Part shown: in pieces, positions 9,667-17,829 of the stretch
Layout: every line of letters begins with the position of its first letter
How positions within the stretch are numbered: position 1 is the first letter of the stretch
NCBI GenBank assembly: GCA_903928225.1
Contig: CAIYPU010000049.1
Location: 1 to 56,082 of the forward strand
Length of the DNA stretch: 56,082 nucleotides
From: an uncultured Chlorobiaceae bacterium
Lineage (GTDB): Bacteria > Bacteroidota > Chlorobiia > Chlorobiales > Chlorobiaceae
Direction of reading: 5' to 3'
Notes under the pieces: generated by a model
Databases searched by the model: none
Told to the model about the DNA's origin: nothing
Seen by the model: the letters and a program-made list of their open reading frames with translations, nothing else
Translations under genes and position numbers: made by a program

Positions 9667-10891
9667 CGGTGCCGCGCTGCATCCGCAGTCGATGTGTCCC
9701 GCTTTTGGCGGACTGAGGGTTCTCACCAGGATCGACGGGGTCCAGGTCTGTATGGCCGCCGACCAGGGATGCCTTTACGGGCTGACCTTCGTATCGCATT
9801 TCTATGCCGCCCGCAAATCGATTGTTTCGCCTGAGCTTATGAATATCCAGATTTCAGGCGGGAGCATGATCGACGACCTGCGCCGGACACTCGAGGAAAT
9901 TGCGAAAGACCCGGCGATACGGTTCATTCCTGTCGTCAGCACCTGCGTTGCAGAAACGGCCGGCATTGCCGAGGAACTGCTTCCCCGGAAAGCCGGCAAC
10001 GCAGAAGTGCTCCTGGTCCGCCTTCCGGCATTCCAGATCAGGACGCATCCTGAAGCGAAGGACGTGGCCGTTGCAACTCTTCTCAAACGGTTCGGTGCGT
10101 TCGATGCGGAGAAAAAACCGAAATCGGTCGTCGTGCTCGGGGAAATTTTTCCCGTCGATGCCATGGCTATCGGGTCCGTACTCCAGAAAATCGGGGTGGA
10201 ATCGGTCATTACCCTTCCCGGCACGGCCCTCGAAGATTATATCGAGGCCGGGCAGGCTGAAGCGTGCGCTGTGCTCCATCCATTCTATGAACGCACGGTG
10301 TCGCTGTTCGAAGAGAAGGGCGTGAAAATCGTCAAAGGCAACCCTATCGGTGCGAACGGCACGGCGCAATGGATACGCCGTGTTGGTGAGGCGCTGGGTC
10401 TCGATCCGGCTGCGGTCGAAGCGGTCGCCACTGAAGAATCAGGAAAGGCAAAGGAGATGATGGCCCGTTTCAGCACTATGCACGGCAAGGTTATCGTGGC
10501 CGGCTACGAAGGCAACGAACTGCCGGTCGTACGGCTTCTCCTCGAAGCGGGGCTGGACGTGCCCTATGCATCGACCTCCATCGCCGAGACGACCCTCGGG
10601 GAGGAAGACCACAAGGTTCTGAGCATGCTCGGTACGGAGATCCGCTACCGGAAATACCTCGAAGAGGATATGGATGCGGTCGAGCGCTATGCTCCCGACC
10701 TCGTCATCGGTACGACTTCGCTTGACAGCTTTGCCAAGGAGCGAGGGATCCCGGCCATTTACTATACGAACAACATCTCGGCCCGACCGCTCTTTTTCGC
10801 CGCCGGCGCGGCAACCGTGCTCGGCATGATCAGCGGCCTGCTCGCCCGCAAGGATGCGTTCAGGAAAATGAAGGAGTATTTCGAGGAATGA
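9647..10891 (+). CDS. bchY: chlorophyllide a reductase (COR) subunit Y
   Basis: A 414-residue nitrogenase-like protein best matched to BchY. BchY forms with BchZ the catalytic part of chlorophyllide a reductase, reducing the B ring during bacteriochlorophyll a synthesis with electrons from BchX. Diagnostic parts are the N-terminal block with Cys residues (CPAFGGLR, then AADQGCLYGLTFVSHFYAARKS) that hold the Fe-S cluster, VSTCVAETAG, and the C-terminal YYTNNISARPLFFAAGAA. I chose ATG 9647 (MEKKSCNGAA) because upstream codons in this frame lie inside the preceding gene. bchX and bchZ are not in the window. A BchB or BchN assignment fits less well. Confidence 0.87.
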   Translation: MEKKSCNGAALHPQSMCPAFGGLRVLTRIDGVQVCMAADQGCLYGLTFVSHFYAARKSIVSPELMNIQISGGSMIDDLRRTLEEIAKDPAIRFIPVVSTCVAETAGIAEELLPRKAGNAEVLLVRLPAFQIRTHPEAKDVAVATLLKRFGAFDAEKKPKSVVVLGEIFPVDAMAIGSVLQKIGVESVITLPGTALEDYIEAGQAEACAVLHPFYERTVSLFEEKGVKIVKGNPIGANGTAQWIRRVGEALGLDPAAVEAVATEESGKAKEMMARFSTMHGKVIVAGYEGNELPVVRLLLEAGLDVPYASTSIAETTLGEEDHKVLSMLGTEIRYRKYLEEDMDAVERYAPDLVIGTTSLDSFAKERGIPAIYYTNNISARPLFFAAGAATVLGMISGLLARKDAFRKMKEYFEE

Positions 10892-10910
10892 ACTGTTTTT
10901 CCGGAAAACA

Positions 10911-10936
10911 GAAAAAGCCGGTGTTTCCGGCTTTTC
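10911..10936. terminator. bidirectional terminator between bchY and frr
   Basis: AAAAGCCGG (10913-10921) pairs with CCGGCTTTT (10927-10935) across a 5-base loop. It has T-rich exits on both strands, so it can serve convergent bchY and frr. Confidence 0.85.
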
Positions 10937-10962
10937 TGCGTTATTACTGACGATGGTCGCAG

Positions 10963-11523
10963 TCAGACTTCCATGATCTCTTTTTCTTTCTGCACGATCA
11001 GGTCATTGACCTGTTTTTCGAATTTATGCAGGAGGTCGTCGGCATCTTTTTTGCCGCGGTTCTTGTCGTCTTCGCTGACCTGCTTGTCCTTTTCGAGCTT
11101 TTCAATTTCGTGGATCATGTCGCGGCGGTGGTTGCGAAGGGAGATCTTCGAGTCCTCGCCGAACTTTTTCGAGAGTTTCACGAACTCCTTGCGGCGTTCT
11201 TCGGTAAGCGGCGGGATGCTGATCCTGACGTTCTGGCCGTCGGCGGTGGGGTTGAGCCCGAGGTTCGCATCGCGGATGGCGCGTTCGACCGGGCCGACCA
11301 TTGATTTATCCCACACCTGGACAACGAGGGTATGGATATCCATCACTCCGACGTTTCCAACCTGCTTCAGCGGCATGAGCTGGCCATAAGCCTCGACCTT
11401 GACGCGATCGAGAAGTGCCGTGGTCGCTTTTCCTGTCCTGATCGAAGCGAGCTCATGCTGAAGCGCCTCGATGGTTTTTTTCATCCTCGACTCGATTTTC
11501 TGATGAACGTCCCTGACACTCAT
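10963..11523 (-). CDS. frr: ribosome recycling factor
   Basis: A 186-residue RRF that splits post-termination ribosomes together with EF-G. The family's pattern is clear: an N-terminal helix followed by LASIRTGKATTALLDRVKVEAYG, the domain II segment PLKQVGNVGVMD, then IPPLTEERRKEFVKLSKK and long C-terminal helices. It lies 42 bases downstream of rpmE on the same strand. The pair is probably co-transcribed. Confidence 0.96.
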   Translation of the reverse strand: MSVRDVHQKIESRMKKTIEALQHELASIRTGKATTALLDRVKVEAYGQLMPLKQVGNVGVMDIHTLVVQVWDKSMVGPVERAIRDANLGLNPTADGQNVRISIPPLTEERRKEFVKLSKKFGEDSKISLRNHRRDMIHEIEKLEKDKQVSEDDKNRGKKDADDLLHKFEKQVNDLIVQKEKEIMEV

Positions 11524-11565
11524 GGCTTTGGTAAATGAGGTTTGGAAGTACTGTGGAGGGCCGGA

Positions 11566-11790
11566 TTATTTCGCGGCCTTGGCCTGCACGGATTTCGCGA
11601 AACGCTTGTTGAAGCGGTCTACGCGGCCGGCGGTATCGACGATGGTCTGCTTGCCGGTATAGAACGGATGGCAGTTGTTGCAGATATCGACCTTTATGGA
11701 TGGCCTGGTGGAACGGGTTTCAAAGGTGTTGCCGCAGTTCGCGCAGTTGACGGTAACGGTGTTATACTTCGGATGAATATCTGTTTTCAT
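11566..11790 (-). CDS. rpmE: 50S ribosomal protein L31, zinc-binding form
   Basis: A 74-residue L31 with two CxxC pairs (CANC at 16-19 and CNNC at 37-40), the zinc-containing C+ type. Families that must survive zinc limitation often carry a second, C-minus copy elsewhere; none is seen here. The region [20 protein letters not shown] is the L31 signature. It is upstream of frr and divergent from recG across 100 bases, which must hold both promoters. Confidence 0.95.
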   Translation of the reverse strand: MKTDIHPKYNTVTVNCANCGNTFETRSTRPSIKVDICNNCHPFYTGKQTIVDTAGRVDRFNKRFAKSVQAKAAK

Positions 11791-11890
11791 GACTTTCGTT
11801 TACTTTGTCGTACAATAAAAGATATGGATCGGCCTTGAATTGTAAAGGTGCAAATATACGAGAAATTACATCCAGTTACAACCATTTAAT

Positions 11891-14011
11891 ATGTCCGGGC
11901 CCACTTCGCTTTCCATGCTGAAGGGAGTCGGTCCCAAAAGGGCCGCAATCCTGAATGAAGCCGGTATCGTTACGATTGACGACCTTTACGATTACTTTCC
12001 CAGGCGCTACCTCGACAGGCGCCTCATGAAAACCATAGGCATCGTGAGGGATGGCGAGACGGTGACGGTCGTCGGAAGGGTCCTGAGAACGCAGGTCGAA
12101 GGGAAAAGCAGGGCCCAGTCCCGGTTCAAGGTATGGCTTGGCGACGATACCGGCGTGCTCGAGCTCACCTGGTTCCGGGGGGTACGTTATTTTTCCAGGA
12201 GCATCGCGCCCGACGACGTACTTGCCGTTCATGGGAAGGTCAATTTTTTCGGCCGCCATCCCCAGATGCAGCATCCCGATTACGACCGACTGAACCTTAC
12301 CCTGAGGGACAGGCAGGAAGGGGATGAAAGCGATATCGAGCTTTACCGGACAGGCAAGATCATTCCGCTCTACCCATCGACCGAAGCCATGAAGGAAAGC
12401 GGGCTTGCCTCGAAGCAGCTCCGCAAGGTGATCGCCCGCGCTTTCGAGGAGTTTCCTCCGGGAAGGACGGAAAACCTCAGCAGCGGAATTATCTCGTCGA
12501 ACGGCCTCATGCCGCTCGACAGGGCTTACCGCGAAATCCATTTCCCGACTTCGCCGGAACTGCTCGAAAAGGCACGCTTTCGCATGAAATGGACCGAGCT
12601 GTTTTATGCCCAGCTGCTTTTTGCCCTCAGGCATCACGAGCTCCGTCATCACAGGACGGCGGTTTCGCTGACCCATTCCGGGGAGGCTACCCGCAAACTT
12701 TACGAAAGCCTGCCCTATGACCTCACGGAAGCCCAGAAGAACGCTGTCCGTGAGATATACCGGGACCTCAGGAGCGGCAGGCCGATGAACCGGCTGCTTC
12801 AGGGCGATGTCGGGTCCGGTAAGACCATCGTGGCTATGTTCTCGATGGCCCTCGCTGCCGATAACGGCTTCCAGTCGGCGTTCATGGCTCCTACCGAAAT
12901 CCTTGCCGTTCAGCACTACCTGGTCATGAAGCGCCTTTTCATGCCCCTCGGCCTGCAGGTCGGACTGCTGACCGGAAAACAGGCGAAGAAGGAGCGCCAG
13001 GCGGTCCTCTCTGCGCTCGAGTCCGGCGAACTGCATATTGCCGTAGGGACACATGCCATGATCGAGGAGTGGGTGAAGTACAGGGCGCTCGGCCTGGTGA
13101 TCATCGACGAGCAGCACCGGTTCGGTGTGCTTCAGCGAAAGGCCCTCCAGGAGAAGTCGACGAACCCCCATGTTCTGCTCTTGACGGCGACTCCTATTCC
13201 GCGAACGCTCGCCATGGGGGTGTTCGGGGATCTGGATGTTTCGGTGATCCGTGAAATGCCTGCAGGCCGGAGCCCGGTAAAGACGATCCTCCGGCAGGAG
13301 AACGATCGGGAGGGCGTCTTCACTTTCCTTCGTTCAAGCATTGCCGAAGGGCGTCAGGGATATATCGTCTATCCGCTTGTCGAGGAGTCTGAAAAAATCG
13401 ACCTGAAGGCTGCCGTGGAGAGTTTCGAACTGCTTTCAGCGGAGGTTTTTCCCGATCTCCGGCTTGGGTTGATCCATGGACAGATGACCCCGGACCGGAA
13501 GGAGACGGTCATGGACCGTTTCAGGCGGGGGGAACTGGACCTGCTGGTTGGTACGACCGTTATCGAAGTGGGCGTCGATGTGCCGAACGCGACGGTCATG
13601 ATTATCGAACATGCCGAACGTTTTGGTCTCGCGCAACTCCACCAGCTTCGGGGAAGGGTCGGTCGCGGACAGCATCCTTCGACCTGTTTCCTGCTGTATG
13701 CGAAACAGACCCTTGATGCGCGCGAACGGCTCGATGCGATGGCTTCGACGACCGACGGCTTTCTCATTTCCGAAATCGATGCTGAAATCCGGGGAACGGG
13801 CAATATTCTCGGAAAAGAACAGTCCGGTACGCTGAGCGGGCTGAAGATTGCCGATATCAGTGCGGATTTTGCTATCATGCAGTCTGCCCGCAGGGCGGCT
13901 TTCGACCTTGTCGATCGTGACGGGCGCCTTGAGCAGCCGGAAAACGGCATGGTCCGGTCCCATTACCTTCGCCATTATCATGAACGGTTCACCATGGCAG
14001 ATGTCGGATAA
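11891..14011 (+). CDS. recG: ATP-dependent DNA helicase RecG
   Basis: A 706-residue RecG, which reverses stalled replication forks and processes Holliday junctions. The N-terminal wedge/OB domain spans roughly residues 55-150. Helicase motifs follow: GDVGSGKT (305-312), APTEIL near 333, DEQH (406-409), LLTATPIPRTLAMG, and the motif VI region HQLRGRVGRGQ. The C-terminal region has LLYAKQTLDARERL and IRGTGNILGKEQSG, typical of RecG. The last bases overlap the proposed start of rsgA. Confidence 0.96.
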   Translation: MSGPTSLSMLKGVGPKRAAILNEAGIVTIDDLYDYFPRRYLDRRLMKTIGIVRDGETVTVVGRVLRTQVEGKSRAQSRFKVWLGDDTGVLELTWFRGVRYFSRSIAPDDVLAVHGKVNFFGRHPQMQHPDYDRLNLTLRDRQEGDESDIELYRTGKIIPLYPSTEAMKESGLASKQLRKVIARAFEEFPPGRTENLSSGIISSNGLMPLDRAYREIHFPTSPELLEKARFRMKWTELFYAQLLFALRHHELRHHRTAVSLTHSGEATRKLYESLPYDLTEAQKNAVREIYRDLRSGRPMNRLLQGDVGSGKTIVAMFSMALAADNGFQSAFMAPTEILAVQHYLVMKRLFMPLGLQVGLLTGKQAKKERQAVLSALESGELHIAVGTHAMIEEWVKYRALGLVIIDEQHRFGVLQRKALQEKSTNPHVLLLTATPIPRTLAMGVFGDLDVSVIREMPAGRSPVKTILRQENDREGVFTFLRSSIAEGRQGYIVYPLVEESEKIDLKAAVESFELLSAEVFPDLRLGLIHGQMTPDRKETVMDRFRRGELDLLVGTTVIEVGVDVPNATVMIIEHAERFGLAQLHQLRGRVGRGQHPSTCFLLYAKQTLDARERLDAMASTTDGFLISEIDAEIRGTGNILGKEQSGTLSGLKIADISADFAIMQSARRAAFDLVDRDGRLEQPENGMVRSHYLRHYHERFTMADVG

Positions 14012-15035
14012 CCATCCGGTATCGCCGTTCTCTCAGAAACCAACCGGAGTGCCCGCAAGTCAAGCTATGAAAACCACCGAAAAGAGGGCAGCGTTGTTTG
14101 AAGGAATCGTAACGGAAGTCACGGGGGCATCATACCTCGTAACTTCCGGAGATGAAGGGGTTTCTCGCTGCCGTACGTTTGCCGGCACGAAGACCGAAAA
14201 CGAAGATTCCTCCCTTGTGGCCGTGGGAGACCGGGTCTCTGTGAAACCGACCGATTCGGGAAGCGACATGCATGAGGGAGTCATAACAATGGTGCATCGG
14301 CGCCACAGCGTGCTCGAACGGAAAAGGGACGTGCGCCGGAACCGGAGCAAGGAGAAAGTGCAGGTGATTGCAGCCAATCTCGACCTGCTCGTTGTGGTCG
14401 TATCCGCACTGGAACCGCCACTGAGCCCACGCCTTATTGACCGATACCTGGTTTTTGCCGAATCCGAACAGCTCGATGCGCTCATCGTGGTGAACAAGAT
14501 GGACCTTGAGGATACCGATGAGACCAGACAGACGATGCAGTTGTACGAGACACTCGGGTACCGTGTCCTTTTTACGAGCTCGATGGACCCCGTGAGCATC
14601 CTGGCGCTCAGGGAAGCACTCGCGGGAAAGATTGCCGCATTCAGCGGCCATTCGGGAGTGGGAAAATCCACGCTCATCAACCAGCTCATCGGCACCGACC
14701 GCCTGAAAACCGGCGAGACGAGCATGAAGAGCGGCAAGGGAGTGCATACCACCAGCAGCGCGGTCATGGAGTCGCTTCCCGGTGGTGGATTTGTGATCGA
14801 TACCCCGGGTATAAGGGAGTTCAACCTGTCCGGAATCACCAGGGACAACCTGCGTTTTTATTTCAGGGAGTTTTCCCGGTTTCTTCCCGATTGCACCTAT
14901 TCTTCATGCACCCATACGGTGGAACCGGGTTGCGGGGTCATGAGGGCTCTGGAGGCAGGTTATATTGATTCTTCGAGGTACGACAGTTATCTTTTACTTC
15001 ACGACAGCATCGACGACGAAAACCGTACCGCCTGA
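14001..15035 (+). CDS. rsgA: ribosome small-subunit GTPase RsgA (YjeQ)
   Basis: A circularly permuted GTPase that aids late 30S maturation. Motifs occur in the expected permuted order: G4 VVNKMDLED, then G1 GHSGVGKST, G2-like TTSSAV, G3 DTPGIREF, and the C-terminal zinc knuckle CTYSSCTHTVEPGC. The N-terminal OB fold starts around FEGIVTEVTGASYLV. The start is uncertain: ATG 14001 overlaps the recG end by 11 bases and gives 344 residues, while ATG 14067 (MKTTEKRAALF) gives 322 residues and has a GGAG upstream. Either is within the family's range. Confidence 0.92.
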   Translation: MSDNHPVSPFSQKPTGVPASQAMKTTEKRAALFEGIVTEVTGASYLVTSGDEGVSRCRTFAGTKTENEDSSLVAVGDRVSVKPTDSGSDMHEGVITMVHRRHSVLERKRDVRRNRSKEKVQVIAANLDLLVVVVSALEPPLSPRLIDRYLVFAESEQLDALIVVNKMDLEDTDETRQTMQLYETLGYRVLFTSSMDPVSILALREALAGKIAAFSGHSGVGKSTLINQLIGTDRLKTGETSMKSGKGVHTTSSAVMESLPGGGFVIDTPGIREFNLSGITRDNLRFYFREFSRFLPDCTYSSCTHTVEPGCGVMRALEAGYIDSSRYDSYLLLHDSIDDENRTA

Positions 15036-15132
15036 AAGGCATCGGGCGGTTTTCCGGATTAAACGCGTTCCATCGTCGGTATTCTGACAATTTCCCCACT
15101 TCATAACCATTTTCGATAACCCACAGGCAGCC

Positions 15133-16512
15133 ATGATTACAACCATCAATCCTGCGACAGAAGCGATTCTTGCTGAATATCCCGTCATGAACGATGCGGC
15201 TCTTGAAAAGGTGATCGCCCTTTCAGACAGCTGCCAGCTGTCATGGAAACAGGTTGCTTCTGAAGGCCGCAGCAGACAGATGAACCGTCTGGCGGAACTT
15301 TTGCGTGCGGAAAAGGAGACTTTTGCGGCCCTCATCAGCCGGGAGATGGGCAAGCCTTTTGCGCAGGCTGTCGGGGAAGTCGTCAAATCGTCATGGGTCT
15401 GTGATTACTACGCGGAAAACGCGGGACGTTTTCTTCAACCGGAAGAAAAAGATCTGGACGGGCAAAGGGGCGTGGTGAAGTTCGAACCACTCGGTCTCGT
15501 GCTTGGTATCATGCCGTGGAATTTTCCGTTCTGGCAGGTCTTCCGTTTTGCAGTTCCCGCCATCATGGCAGGCAACGGGGTGATTGTCAAGCATGCTCCC
15601 AATGTTACCGGTTCGGCGATCGCCATTGAAAAGCTTTTCCGCGATGCCGGTTTTCCGGAGCATCTCTACCGGACAGTTCACCTTGCGATCGATGAAGTGG
15701 ACCGACTTTCAGGCTATATGATAGGGCACCCTTCGATAAAAGCTGTTTCCGTTACCGGAAGCACCTCTGCGGGCCGTGCTGTCGCGGCAAAATCGGGCCA
15801 TGCCCTGAAGCCGTGCGTCCTCGAGCTTGGAGGCAGTGATCCCTATATCGTTCTCGAGGATGCCGATATCAGCCAGGCTGTCGAGGTGTGTGTCGCAGCC
15901 CGTCTTCTGAATGCGGGCCAGAGCTGCATTTCCGCGAAACGATTTATCGTCCACACCCGTGTTTTCGAAGAGTTCGAGAGCCTTTTCCTGAGGGAACTCA
16001 GCAACTCGGTTATGGGTGATCCGTTCGATCACGATGTGCAGATTGGCCCGATTGCAAGGCGCGATCTCCGCGATCAGCTTCACGACCAGGTGCTGCGCAG
16101 CGTGGCCGATGGCGCGAGGCTGCTCTGCGGCGGTGAAATACCGTCACGCAAAGGATATTTTTACCCGCCGACGCTGCTGTCGGGCGTTCGAAAAGGCATG
16201 GCGGTCTATGAAGAAGAAACCTTCGGCCCGGTTGCAGCGCTTATCGAAGCTGCGGATGAAGACGATGCCGTCAGGATTGCGAACGATTCTCCCTACGGAC
16301 TCGGTTCCGCAGTGCTTTCAGCCGATCTCGAAAGGGCCCTCGCAGTGGCTGACAGGCTTGAAACCGGCAACTGTTTCATCAACACCATGGTCAAATCCGA
16401 TCCACGCATGCCTTTCGGCGGGGTCAAACAATCCGGTTTCGGCCGTGAGCTTTCCGATTACGGGCTCAAAGAGTTCGTCAATATCAAGTCGTACTGCTAC
16501 TCCGGCAGGTGA
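15133..16512 (+). CDS. NAD(P)-dependent aldehyde dehydrogenase, succinate-semialdehyde type
   Basis: A 459-residue ALDH-superfamily enzyme with catalytic Glu231 in LELGGSDPYIV and catalytic Cys265 in NAGQSCISAKRF. The cofactor block is GIMPWNFPFWQ near 125-135. The short length and the segment VTGSTSAGRAVAAKSG fit the succinate-semialdehyde dehydrogenase (GabD/YneI-like) branch. Substrate is inferred from overall similarity only. In an organism using the reverse TCA cycle it could connect succinate semialdehyde to succinate, but other aldehydes are possible. It is a single gene with no obvious operon partners. Confidence 0.88.
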   Translation: MITTINPATEAILAEYPVMNDAALEKVIALSDSCQLSWKQVASEGRSRQMNRLAELLRAEKETFAALISREMGKPFAQAVGEVVKSSWVCDYYAENAGRFLQPEEKDLDGQRGVVKFEPLGLVLGIMPWNFPFWQVFRFAVPAIMAGNGVIVKHAPNVTGSAIAIEKLFRDAGFPEHLYRTVHLAIDEVDRLSGYMIGHPSIKAVSVTGSTSAGRAVAAKSGHALKPCVLELGGSDPYIVLEDADISQAVEVCVAARLLNAGQSCISAKRFIVHTRVFEEFESLFLRELSNSVMGDPFDHDVQIGPIARRDLRDQLHDQVLRSVADGARLLCGGEIPSRKGYFYPPTLLSGVRKGMAVYEEETFGPVAALIEAADEDDAVRIANDSPYGLGSAVLSADLERALAVADRLETGNCFINTMVKSDPRMPFGGVKQSGFGRELSDYGLKEFVNIKSYCYSGR

Positions 16513-16603
16513 ACGGGTTGATTTTTGTTTCCCGGAAATGATGTTTTTTTGATGAAAGCGTGTCTCCGGTTGCGAGCTAAGGATTTTTCATAGGGGATAT
16601 GAA

Positions 16604-16753
16604 ATGAGCAGAACATCCGGAACCGCTTTTTTGGTTAACCGCCTGAGACGAATGACCGTCGCAATCTGCTTTCCGGGGGGGGGCCTGAAGGGAAAGCAAT
16701 CCATTTCTGAGTTTATGGATGCTCAACGATGTTTCCGGCCTGTCTGTTTTTGA
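16604..16753 (+). CDS. possible 49-residue peptide (weakly supported)
   Basis: An ATG at 16604 follows an AGGGGAT ribosome-like site and opens a 49-codon frame ending at TGA 16753. It includes a run of nine G bases (16675-16683) coding for three glycines, and ends with a Cys/aromatic-rich tail (CFRPVCF). It converges on the first Nif11 peptide gene, 18 bases apart. No family is recognised. The frame may be chance; the G9 run would make it prone to slippage. Confidence 0.2.
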   Translation: MSRTSGTAFLVNRLRRMTVAICFPGGGLKGKQSISEFMDAQRCFRPVCF

Positions 16754-16771
16754 AAAAAGCTGATGAAGCGG

Positions 16772-16993
16772 TCAATTGAAACAGAAATTGGTCCAGCAGA
16801 GGCTTCCGGCGGAAATATCGCTGCAGTTTTCCCCTTCATTGATCTGCTCTATTTCCTCGATCGTACATGAATAACCGGCATCCGAGATTGCCCGCATCCG
16901 ATCGTTCATTTCTTCGATGCTGAAAATGCGGTTTCTGAATGTTTCATCATTTCTCAGTCTGTCGATCAGGGTTTTTGCCTGTTCCAGTGACAT
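16772..16993 (-). CDS. Nif11-type leader peptide, candidate RiPP precursor (first copy)
   Basis: A 73-residue protein. The N-terminal ~50 residues match the Nif11 leader domain: MSLEQAKTLIDRL, then NDETFRNRIFS, then AISDAGYSCTIEEIEQ. In Nif11-derived peptides such a leader recruits modification enzymes and is removed after a Gly-Gly or Ala-Gly site. Here ISAG is followed by a 10-residue C-terminus, SLCWTNFCFN, with two Cys, one Ser and one Thr. A near-perfect AAGGAGG ribosome site precedes the ATG. It lies 311 bases downstream of a second copy on the same strand. No lanthipeptide synthetase, cyclodehydratase, radical SAM enzyme or peptidase-transporter is nearby. Leader assignment is strong; maturation is inference. 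Confidence 0.82.
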   Translation of the reverse strand: MSLEQAKTLIDRLRNDETFRNRIFSIEEMNDRMRAISDAGYSCTIEEIEQINEGENCSDISAGSLCWTNFCFN

Positions 16994-17304
16994 CAGGACC
17001 TCCTTGATTCAAGATTGACCATTTCCGGCGAATGTATCATTTCCAGTTCCGAAACCCGATTGGCAACCGTTCTGACAAGTCGGAACCCGTATTTTCTTTT
17101 CTCAGGTTTCTCTGAACAATGCCCGGCAAATTTCGTCATGTGATATCGGATCGTTTCGGTAATTATACTGCTAATATGCGTATATTATGCCGGTAAAGCA
17201 AATATCACTACCCATCATTCACGGTTCACTGTCATCTCAAAATCACGGCATAACGGGATTCATTGTTTACAAAATGGGCCGGTTCTGTCTGAAAAGCCCG
17301 CCTT

Positions 17305-17538
17305 TCATGAATACCACGGACAGGGAAAAATTTCCAGCAGCCAGGAACCTCCGGATACTTCATCTCCAGAGCTGATTTCCGAACTTGTTTTCTGTATTTC
17401 TTCGATGCTGCAGGTAAATCCGGCATCAATAATGGCTCGAATACGTGCGTTAACATCGGCGATGGCAAGGATGCTCAGACGAAATGCTTCGTCGTGCTTC
17501 AACTTGTCTATCAGTGCTCTTGCATGTTCAAGTGACAC
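17305..17538 (-). CDS. Nif11-type leader peptide, candidate RiPP precursor (second copy)
   Basis: A 77-residue paralogue of the neighbouring Nif11 peptide. MSLEHARALIDKL, NDE-like HDEAFRLSI, and AIIDAGFTCSIEEIQ align residue for residue with it. The leader ends SGDEVSGG, a classic double-glycine cleavage context. The predicted core is SWLLEIFPCPWYS, 13 residues with one Cys, two Pro and several aromatics. The start is GTG with GAGGAAT upstream. Leaders are conserved while cores differ completely, the usual pattern in such precursor families. The upstream region carries repeated TTTTACTGAA motifs. The hybrid kinase gene lies 291 bases upstream on the same strand. Confidence 0.82.
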   Translation of the reverse strand: MSLEHARALIDKLKHDEAFRLSILAIADVNARIRAIIDAGFTCSIEEIQKTSSEISSGDEVSGGSWLLEIFPCPWYS

Positions 17539-17550
17539 GATTATTCCTCT

Positions 17551-17614
17551 TTTCAGTAAAGCAATAAAAAAAACAAGGACGAGTTTTACTGAAAAAGATA
17601 AGAATTTTACTGAA
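17551..17614 (-). promoter_or_regulatory. three copies of TTCAGTAAAA upstream of the second Nif11 gene
   Basis: On the plus strand TTTTACTGAA occurs at 17584-17593 and 17605-17614, exactly 21 bases apart (two helical turns). An inverted copy, TTCAGTAAA, lies at 17552-17560, immediately before the ribosome site of the GTG-started gene. The inverted pair can also form an 11-bp hairpin (17550-17560 with 17585-17595). Either protein binding or an RNA hairpin that affects translation is possible. Confidence 0.55.
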
Positions 17615-17829
17615 CAGGCTCGATAACGGTTGTTTTTTATGAACGTCAGTTATTGTAATTTAATACGTCGTAAGGTGTAAAACAGCAGATAAAACAGAGG
17701 TTTTCATGGAAACGAAAAGCAGGATAGCTGTTATCCTGTATTGCCAGAGGATGATTGTGATTGTAACCGTAAAATTTTGTACGTTCCGGAAGGGCCAATC
17801 TGTTGATTTACAGATATGCCGATTGCAAT

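Noticed and set aside
11876-13171. A 431-codon frame opposite recG
   Set aside because: recG has full helicase motifs on the other strand; this frame shows no motif and covers the gene start and promoter.
16994-17304. A third Nif11 copy or remnant between the two peptides
   Set aside because: I could not find the MSLE-type start or DAG-x-x-C block in any frame; only a TATAAT-like box at 17162-17167 (minus strand) is notable.
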